Positions 58,462-64,000 of a DNA stretch of 64,000 nucleotides are shown here, one piece after another (position 1 is the first letter of the stretch; each line of letters opens with the position of its first letter). Location of the stretch: assembly GCA_964587165.1 (NCBI GenBank), contig CAZPKH010000004.1, forward strand, positions 14,148-78,147. Reading direction: 5' to 3'. The stretch is from CAZPKH01 sp964587165 (GTDB lineage: Bacteria > Bacteroidota > Bacteroidia > Bacteroidales > Muribaculaceae). Made by a program: the position numbers and the translations under genes. The notes beneath the pieces were generated by a model. The model was not told the origin of the DNA. It saw only the letters and a program-made list of their open reading frames with translations, and made no database searches.

Positions 58462-59786
58462 TTCGATTGAGGATTATTGTCCGACGGATTGTTATCAGCC
58501 CAGCGCGACGCCTGCGTCTGCGCAGTGCGGAGCTCGGCGGGGTTGGCTCCGGGGTTATAGAATGTGCGGTGGCCGATCTCTGAGGGCATGTACTGCTGGC
58601 GGACGAAATTGCCGGGGAAATCGTGGGGATAGCGGTAATCGGCACCGTAGCCCATCTCCTTCATAAGCTTTGTAGGAGCGTTGCGCAGGTGGAGAGGCAC
58701 GGGGAGGTTGCCGGAGCGGCGCACCTCGGCCAGGGCAGTGTCGATGGCCATATATGCGGAGTTGCTTTTGGCCGACGTGGCCAGATAGACTGTGCACTCG
58801 GCAAGGGGGATGCGCCCCTCGGGCCACCCGATCTTGCGCACTACGTCGAATGTAGCGTTGGCCAGCAGCAGGGCGTTGGGATTTGCCAACCCTATATCCT
58901 CGGCGGCCAGTATCACCAGCCGGCGGGCTATGAACTCCGGATCTTCGCCCCCCTCCACCATGCGGGCGAGCCAGTAGACAGCGGCGTCGGGATCGCTGCC
59001 GCGCACACTTTTGATGAACGCCGAGATTATGTCGTAGTGCATCTCGCCGTTCTTGTCGTAAGCCATAGGGTTCTCCTGCAGGCGGGATGTCACGTTTGCA
59101 TCGTTGATCACTATGGGTTCGCCTAAAGGAGTCGACTGGTCGAGCAGGTCGAGGATATTGAGCAGCTTGCGTGCATCGCCGCCGGCGAATCGGAAGAGTG
59201 CCGTGGTCTGATCCACTTGCACCTCTCGCGCTGCCAGTCCGTCGGGCGACGATATGGCGCGCTGCAGCAGTTGCTCCAAAGCAGTGTCGTCGAGCGGCCG
59301 CAGCGTGTATACCTGTGCGCGCGACAGCAGCGGGCGTATCACCTCAAAGGAGGGGTTCTCGGTGGTAGCGCCGATGAGGGTGATAGTGCCGTCCTCTACG
59401 GCACCGAGCAGGCTGTCCTGCTGCGACTTGTTGAAGCGGTGTATCTCGTCTATAAACAGCACCGGGCGCCCTGTGGCAAACATGCTACGGGCATCTGCAC
59501 GGCACCGCTCAAGCACCTCGCGCACCTCCTTGACGCCCGACGTCACCGCCGAGAGTGTATAGAAAGGCAGATCGCAGGTGCGGGCTATTATGCGCGCAAG
59601 TGTGGTCTTGCCCACACCGGGAGGACCCCAGAGTATGAACGAGGCGATGCGGCGCGTTTCGATCATGCGTCGCAGTATGGCGTCGGGGCCCACGAGGTGC
59701 TCCTGGCCGATATAGTCGTCGAGCGAGCGGGGTCGCAGCCGTTCTGCCAGAGGAGAGTTGGGCGAAATATTGTCGAAATCGGTCAT
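58458..59786 (-). CDS. rarA: Replication-associated recombination protein A (MgsA/WHIP-type AAA ATPase)
   Basis: DNA-dependent ATPase of about 442 residues acting at stalled replication forks. It begins FDNISPNSPLAERLRPRSLD, with Walker A (LWGPPGVGKTTLARII), Walker B (VLFIDEIHRFNKSQQD) and sensor 1 (LIGATTENPSFEV). The C-terminal tetramerisation domain contains SVRGSDPDAAVYWLARM. The start is taken as 59786; ATGs at 59792 and 59807 are also in frame, but the latter lies in the promoter. The GT2 gene follows with a 4-bp overlap. Confidence 0.94.
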   Translation of the reverse strand: MTDFDNISPNSPLAERLRPRSLDDYIGQEHLVGPDAILRRMIETRRIASFILWGPPGVGKTTLARIIARTCDLPFYTLSAVTSGVKEVREVLERCRADARSMFATGRPVLFIDEIHRFNKSQQDSLLGAVEDGTITLIGATTENPSFEVIRPLLSRAQVYTLRPLDDTALEQLLQRAISSPDGLAAREVQVDQTTALFRFAGGDARKLLNILDLLDQSTPLGEPIVINDANVTSRLQENPMAYDKNGEMHYDIISAFIKSVRGSDPDAAVYWLARMVEGGEDPEFIARRLVILAAEDIGLANPNALLLANATFDVVRKIGWPEGRIPLAECTVYLATSAKSNSAYMAIDTALAEVRRSGNLPVPLHLRNAPTKLMKEMGYGADYRYPHDFPGNFVRQQYMPSEIGHRTFYNPGANPAELRTAQTQASRWADNNPSDNNPQSK

Positions 59787-59804
59787 ATTCATAAAAATCA
59801 ATAA

Positions 59805-59812
59805 CAAAGATA
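59805..59812 (-). promoter_or_regulatory. -7 element for rarA
   Basis: CAAAGATA on the plus strand reads TATCTTTG on the coding strand, 19 bp upstream of the chosen start. The remaining intergenic sequence up to about 60020 shows nothing recognisable. Confidence 0.55.
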
Positions 59813-60025
59813 CAACTTTTCCGCAAAACTATCGCAACGTCCTGAAGACCGGAGGTTGTTGTTGAATTTTTACCGTGCATTGCGGCCAACGGTCAAAAAC
59901 TAAATTGCTATCCTCCAGGGTGTGCCGAAAGATACGCGACTGCTGCATCTTACGCGTGAAAAGCCTCGAAGTTTTCATTTAAACAATAACAGATGTACCC
60001 TTTACAACTTTTTTCTTGGCATGAT

Positions 60026-60057
60026 GTTGTACAATTGAACAACTTTGATTAACTTTG
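60026..60057 (+). promoter_or_regulatory. Toxin-antitoxin promoter with palindromic operator
   Basis: TTG at 60027-60029 and TAACTTTG at 60050-60057 are 20 bp apart, a full Bacteroidetes promoter. An 18-bp near-palindrome, GTTGTACAATTGAACAAC (60026-60043, one symmetric mismatch), covers the -33 and spacer and is a likely operator for the HTH antitoxin. The toxin ATG is only 4 bases past the -7 element. Confidence 0.65.
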
Positions 60058-60061
60058 CTGT

Positions 60062-60409
60062 ATGGTACGCGAAATCATAGCATATAAAGATTACTACCGC
60101 GACTTCATGGCTAAGTTAGGCGAGAAGGAGCAGATGAAGATACGCCGTGCCTTATTGCTTTTTTCTGATACGGAAAAAATCCCCTCTCATTTTATAAAGT
60201 ACATCGAAGATGATATTTATGAGTTTCGCGTCAACTATGGCAACAACGAGTTCCGTATCTTCTTCATTTATGATGGCGAGAAATTGGTGATATTATTCAA
60301 TGCTTTCCGTAAAAAAACGCAAAAGACACCACGTAGTGAAATCGCAAAAGCTAAACGACTTAAAAAAGAGTATTATGAGGACAAAAATGCAGACATACAA
60401 TGTGAGTGA
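60062..60409 (+). CDS. RelE/ParE-superfamily toxin (HigB-like)
   Basis: Toxin of 115 residues with the HigB/phage-derived Gp49-like pattern: an N-terminal EIIAYKDYYRDFMAKLG, the core strands DDIYEFRVNYGNNEFRIFFIYD, and VILFNAFRKKTQKTP with the Lys/Arg-rich active-site region. Such toxins cleave mRNA at the ribosome. The toxin gene precedes the antitoxin, as in higBA. The promoter -7 element ends at 60057, so the transcript may start at or next to the ATG. It is A+T-richer than nearby argH, which suggests acquisition. Confidence 0.85.
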   Translation: MVREIIAYKDYYRDFMAKLGEKEQMKIRRALLLFSDTEKIPSHFIKYIEDDIYEFRVNYGNNEFRIFFIYDGEKLVILFNAFRKKTQKTPRSEIAKAKRLKKEYYEDKNADIQCE

Positions 60410-60665
60410 TGAACTCAACCGCACGTTCGGTGTACCCGGCTCTGAAAGCCGTAAGGCAGCTGAGAATCAGGCATGGGAAGAGTATAACGCCCAAATTCTC
60501 CTTGATGCGCGTAAGGAATCCGGCATGACCCAATCTGAGCTGGCTGAAAGGATTGGCACTGACAAAAGCTATATTTCCCGTGTAGAAAGAGGTCTTACAA
60601 TTCCCTCCATAGCCACGTTTTATCGAATGGTTTCTGCAATGGGGCTATCTGTTGAACTGAGATAG
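60375..60665 (+). CDS. XRE-family HTH antitoxin (HigA-like)
   Basis: Antitoxin of 96 residues if started at the ATG at 60375; an ATG at 60387 is equally possible. The C-terminal part has a Cro/CI-type helix-turn-helix (MTQSELAERIGTDKSYISRVERG) and ends with a short strand (SVELR). The N-terminal part probably wraps the toxin. It overlaps the toxin gene by 35 bp, implying translational coupling, and is likely to bind the palindrome at 60026-60043. Confidence 0.87.
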   Translation: MRTKMQTYNVSDELNRTFGVPGSESRKAAENQAWEEYNAQILLDARKESGMTQSELAERIGTDKSYISRVERGLTIPSIATFYRMVSAMGLSVELR

Positions 60666-60681
60666 CTACCTTACAATGAGC

Positions 60682-60712
60682 TTTGCTCTGTCGGGATATA
60701 TTATTAAATTTG
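60682..60712 (+). promoter_or_regulatory. argH promoter
   Basis: TTTG at 60682-60685 and TAAATTTG at 60705-60712 are spaced by 19 bp, the consensus spacing. The argH ATG follows after 30 bp; a longer in-frame start at 60683 lies inside this promoter and is rejected. Confidence 0.75.
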
Positions 60713-60742
60713 CAGGCGGAAAAATCAAAGATTACGATAAGC

Positions 60743-62038
60743 ATGAAATTATGGGACAAGGGGTTTGAACCCGACAAGATGATAGAGGATTACACCGTGG
60801 GCGCCGACCGCGAGCTCGATATGCGGCTGGCACGCTACGATGTGATAGGCTCAAAGGCTCATATCGCTATGCTGCAGTCTATCGGACTGCTCACCAAGGA
60901 TGAACTCGATATACTGACGGCCGGACTCGACACGATACTCGGCGAGATAGAGCGCGGCGAGTTTGCGATTGCGCCGGATGTGGAGGATATCCACTCGCAG
61001 GTGGAATTTCTGCTCACCGAGCGCCTGGGCGAGGTGGGGCGCAAGATTCATTCCGGACGCTCGCGCAATGATCAGGTGCTGGTCGACCTCAAACTGTTTC
61101 TGCGCGACGAGATAAAGCGTATCTCCACGCATGTGCGGCATCTTTTCGACCGCCTTCAGCACCTGAGCGAGCAGCACAAGGATGTGCTCATGCCGGGGTA
61201 CACTCACCTGCAGGTGGCTATGCCGTCGTCGATGGGGCTATGGTTCGGAGCTTATGCCGAGTCGCTGGTCGACGATATGCAGATGCTTGCGGCCGCCTAC
61301 CGCATCGCCGACCAGAATCCGCTCGGCTCGGCTGCCGGCTACGGCTCGTCGTTTCCGCTCGACCGGCAGATGACCACCGACCTGCTGGGATTTGCCACGA
61401 TGCACTACAATGTGGTGGCGGCACAGATGAGCCGCGGCAAGACTGAACGCGCTGTGGCCGCGGCCGTGGCTGCTGTGGCCTCGACACTCGGACACCTTGC
61501 TATGGATGTGTGCATGTGGATGTGTCAGAATTTCGGCTTCATAACTTTCCCCGACGAGCTCACCACCGGGTCGAGCATCATGCCTCACAAGAAGAACCCG
61601 GATGTGTTTGAGATAATGCGCGGCAAGTGCAACCGCCTGCAGAGCGTGCCCAACGAGCTTGCGCTGCTCACGGCAAACCTGCCGTTAGGCTACAACCGCG
61701 ACCTGCAGCTGATGAAGGAGATTCTCTTCCCGGCCACCGACGAGCTCTGCCGCAGCCTCGATATGGCTGACTTTATGCTCTCGCACATACGTGTGCGCCG
61801 CGACATAATCGACGATCCGCGCTACGACTATCTTTTCACGGTCGAGGATGTGAACCGCCTTGTGCTTGCGGGCACTCCGTTCCGCGACGCATACCGCCAG
61901 ATCGGCATGCAAGTGCAGCAGGGCACGTACTCCCCTACCCGCTCGGTGCACCACACCCATGCCGGCTCGATAGGCAATCTCTGCACCGCCGACATCGCGG
62001 CCAAAATGGATGCGGCGATGACTCCTTTTAACTCTTAG
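60743..62038 (+). CDS. argH: Argininosuccinate lyase
   Basis: Last enzyme of arginine synthesis, 431 residues from the ATG at 60743, cleaving argininosuccinate to arginine and fumarate. Signature GSSIMPHKKNPDVFE carries the catalytic Ser loop. Other motifs are HSGRSRNDQVLVDLKLFLRD and GYTHLQVAMPSSMG. No other arg genes are nearby. nadE follows after 20 bp, so the two may be co-transcribed. Confidence 0.97.
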   Translation: MKLWDKGFEPDKMIEDYTVGADRELDMRLARYDVIGSKAHIAMLQSIGLLTKDELDILTAGLDTILGEIERGEFAIAPDVEDIHSQVEFLLTERLGEVGRKIHSGRSRNDQVLVDLKLFLRDEIKRISTHVRHLFDRLQHLSEQHKDVLMPGYTHLQVAMPSSMGLWFGAYAESLVDDMQMLAAAYRIADQNPLGSAAGYGSSFPLDRQMTTDLLGFATMHYNVVAAQMSRGKTERAVAAAVAAVASTLGHLAMDVCMWMCQNFGFITFPDELTTGSSIMPHKKNPDVFEIMRGKCNRLQSVPNELALLTANLPLGYNRDLQLMKEILFPATDELCRSLDMADFMLSHIRVRRDIIDDPRYDYLFTVEDVNRLVLAGTPFRDAYRQIGMQVQQGTYSPTRSVHHTHAGSIGNLCTADIAAKMDAAMTPFNS

Positions 62039-62058
62039 AGCCTGCCCCATACCATAAC

Positions 62059-63984
62059 ATGAGAGATTCATTCCTTCGCGTAGCTGCCGTAGCTCCCCGC
62101 GTAGCTGTGGCCGACTCGGCTGCCAATGTAGCAGAGATAAAACGCCTCGCCGCAGAGCTTCATGCTCAAGGGGTAGAGCTTGCCGTATTCCCCGAAATGT
62201 GCGTCACCGGCTATACTTGCGCCGACCTGTTTCACTCGGCGACTCTGCTCGACGATGCCGAGCGCTGTTTTACAGACCTTCTGGCTTTTTCGGCTACGAT
62301 CGAGCCGATGGCCTTCGTTGTCGGACTACCGGTGCGTACCGCCACCGGACTGCTCAATGCCGCTGCGCTGATATGCTCCGGGCGCGCTATGCTCACGGCC
62401 AAAACATACGTGCCGAACTACAATGAGTTCTACGAGCGGCGGTGGTGGCAGCCTGTGCCTGCCGACGGCGCCGAAGTGACCCTCGGCGGCGAGCGCTACA
62501 CAGTGCGACCCGGAGCCGTAGCCTCAGTAGCCGGCGCGCGCGTAGGTATCGAGATATGCGAGGATCTGTGGGTGCCCGTGCCACCCTCGGCGCACCTTGC
62601 TATGGCCGGCGCACAGGTGATATGCAATCTGTCGGCCTCCGACGACCTGATAGGCAAATACGCCTACCTGCGCGACTTGGTGGCCGGGCAGTCGGCGCGG
62701 TGTATGTGCGGATACGTATATGCGGGGGCAGGCTGGGGCGAGTCGTCGACCGACCTGGTGTTCGACGGCAAGGGGATAATCGCCGAAAACGGCGCCATCC
62801 TCGCCGAAAAAGAGCGCTGGAATCACTCGGAGCTATACGTGATTGCCGATCTTGATATTCAGGCTCTCGACCGCGACCGTATGCACATGACAACGTTCGC
62901 CGACTGCGCTGTGCGCGAGGGTAATAATGTGCCGGATGTGATTCCGGTCTTTGCCGCTGCCGCTATCACGCCCGAGCCTCCGGCCGCGCTGCTACGGAAA
63001 GTGTCGGCCACTCCGTTTGTCCCGGCTCACGACGATGCTATCGACGAGCGATGCACCGAGATAGTCAACATCCAGTCGGCAGCCTTGGCACGCCGCCTCG
63101 ACGCAATAGCGTGCCGCAATCTTGTGGTGGGAATATCCGGCGGCCTCGACTCTACACTGGCCCTGCTCGTGGCCGTGCGCGCCTTCGACTCGCTCGGCCT
63201 CGACCGCAAAGGTATACACGGCATCACGATGCCCGGTTTCGGCACTACCGGACGCACTCACTCAAATGCGGTGAAGCTGATGGAGAGTCTGGACGTATCG
63301 ATGCGCGAGATCCCGATAGCCGAGGCCGTATCGCTGCATTTCGACCAGATAGGCCACGATGCGACGGTGCACGATGTGACTTACGAAAACTCCCAGGCTC
63401 GCTACCGCACACTGCTGCTGATGGATATCGCCAACCAGACCGGAGGCATTGTGCTCGGCACCGGCGATCTGTCGGAGCTTGCCCTCGGATGGGCCACATA
63501 CAACGGCGACCACATGTCGATGTACGGTGTGAACGCCGGTGTGCCGAAAACTCTGGTGCGCTATCTGGTGCGCTGGTTTGCCGACCGCGCCGACGATGCT
63601 GTCACGGGCGCCACTCTGCGCGACATAATCGATACGCCCGTCTCGCCCGAGCTGCTCCCGGCTGCCGCCGACGGCACGATAGCACAACGCACCGAGGATC
63701 TGGTAGGGCCCTACGAGCTGCACGACTTCTTCCTGTACTACACGCTGCGCTTTGGCTTCACGCCGCAACGCATATATTACCTTGCTACGCAGGCGTTTGC
63801 CGGACGCCCGGAATATCCGGCGGAGGTGATCGGCCATTGGCTGAAAGTGTTCTGCCGACGCTTCTTCACGCAGCAGTTCAAGCGCTCCTGTATGCCCGAC
63901 GGCCCGAAAGTCGGGTCGGTATGCCTCTCGCCGCGCGGCGACTGGCGCATGCCCTCCGACGCCTCCCCCCGCGCCTGGCTCTAA
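62059..63984 (+). CDS. nadE: Glutamine-dependent NAD+ synthetase
   Basis: Two-domain enzyme of 641 residues that amidates nicotinic acid adenine dinucleotide to NAD+. The N-terminal nitrilase-like glutaminase (about 1-290) has Glu in AVFPEMCVTGYTC, Lys in AKTYVPNYNEFYE and Cys in VGIEICEDLWVPV. The C-terminal synthetase has the ATP P-loop GISGGLDSTLALLVAV and LGTGDLSELALGW. Length matches the two-domain family. The stop codon lies 16 bp before the window end. Confidence 0.97.
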   Translation: MRDSFLRVAAVAPRVAVADSAANVAEIKRLAAELHAQGVELAVFPEMCVTGYTCADLFHSATLLDDAERCFTDLLAFSATIEPMAFVVGLPVRTATGLLNAAALICSGRAMLTAKTYVPNYNEFYERRWWQPVPADGAEVTLGGERYTVRPGAVASVAGARVGIEICEDLWVPVPPSAHLAMAGAQVICNLSASDDLIGKYAYLRDLVAGQSARCMCGYVYAGAGWGESSTDLVFDGKGIIAENGAILAEKERWNHSELYVIADLDIQALDRDRMHMTTFADCAVREGNNVPDVIPVFAAAAITPEPPAALLRKVSATPFVPAHDDAIDERCTEIVNIQSAALARRLDAIACRNLVVGISGGLDSTLALLVAVRAFDSLGLDRKGIHGITMPGFGTTGRTHSNAVKLMESLDVSMREIPIAEAVSLHFDQIGHDATVHDVTYENSQARYRTLLLMDIANQTGGIVLGTGDLSELALGWATYNGDHMSMYGVNAGVPKTLVRYLVRWFADRADDAVTGATLRDIIDTPVSPELLPAAADGTIAQRTEDLVGPYELHDFFLYYTLRFGFTPQRIYYLATQAFAGRPEYPAEVIGHWLKVFCRRFFTQQFKRSCMPDGPKVGSVCLSPRGDWRMPSDASPRAWL

Positions 63985-64000
63985 AAGACTATCTAACAAT

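Noticed and set aside
1..64000. CRISPR arrays, tRNA, rRNA, prophage or insertion sequences
   Set aside because: No regularly spaced repeats, no tRNA-like cloverleaf in any intergenic gap, and no transposase, integrase or phage structural gene was seen.

Overview
The window looks like a chromosomal segment of a fairly G+C-rich member of the Bacteroidales. My best guess is the gut family Muribaculaceae. The evidence is repeated Bacteroidetes-type promoters (TAnnTTTG, often with a TTG/TTTG about 19-20 bp upstream), the absence of clear Shine-Dalgarno sequences, a short 286-residue primary sigma factor without region 1.1, a Na+-translocating NADH:quinone reductase operon, and family-typical proteins (BT_3928-like, DUF1599, agmatine deiminase plus carbamoylputrescine amidase). 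The family-level assignment is inference. Almost everything is core metabolism and envelope biogenesis. I see no prophage, CRISPR array, rRNA, tRNA or intact insertion sequence.

Layout. 1-3711 (+): 3' part of an OPT oligopeptide transporter, a MATE exporter and a membrane glycosyltransferase. 3761-7745 (-): a dnaA-led cluster (dnaA, nitroreductase, YihY, RidA). 7746-8149 is the dnaA upstream region, with a 34-bp palindrome carrying two DnaA-box-like sequences over a promoter, and a C10 tract. 8150-10174 (-): MCE/MlaD protein and a SPOR-containing cell-wall amidase. 10338-16856 (+): a YjbR protein and nqrABCDEF. 16960-23915 (-): complete histidine operon hisGDC(NB)HAF(IE), preceded by a His-rich leader peptide, an antiterminator and an intrinsic terminator (23961-24113), that is, a complete transcription attenuator. 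24364-31535: YczE-like membrane protein, DUF3298 lipoprotein, DUF1599, BT_3928-like, tpiA, a low-G+C lipoprotein island, SPOR protein and folE. 31536-32634: decayed A+T-rich patch with a broken zeta-like kinase and its small partner. 32635-38666 (+): rmlD-like reductase, prfC, agmatine-to-putrescine pair and guaA. 38870-46269 (-): GH13 amylase, patatin, alaS, primary sigma factor and mdh. 46420-55184 (-): lipopolysaccharide locus (waaA, lpxL-like, kdsB, GT9, two LtaS-like sulfatase-fold transferases, GT4). 55327-63984: DUF4250, TPR protein, GT2, rarA, an intact HigBA-like toxin-antitoxin pair, argH and nadE.

How the parts work together. The Nqr pump couples NADH oxidation to sodium export. 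The his operon makes histidine and its leader should read the His-tRNA supply. The waaA-to-GT4 locus adds Kdo, an acyl chain, core sugars and probably a phospho-substituent to lipid A/core. The agmatine pair makes putrescine. The most unusual elements are the his attenuator, two identical C10GTTC tracts in the 5' leaders of dnaA and a patatin gene, a REP-like repeat present three times, and a toxin-antitoxin promoter that appears to give a leaderless message.
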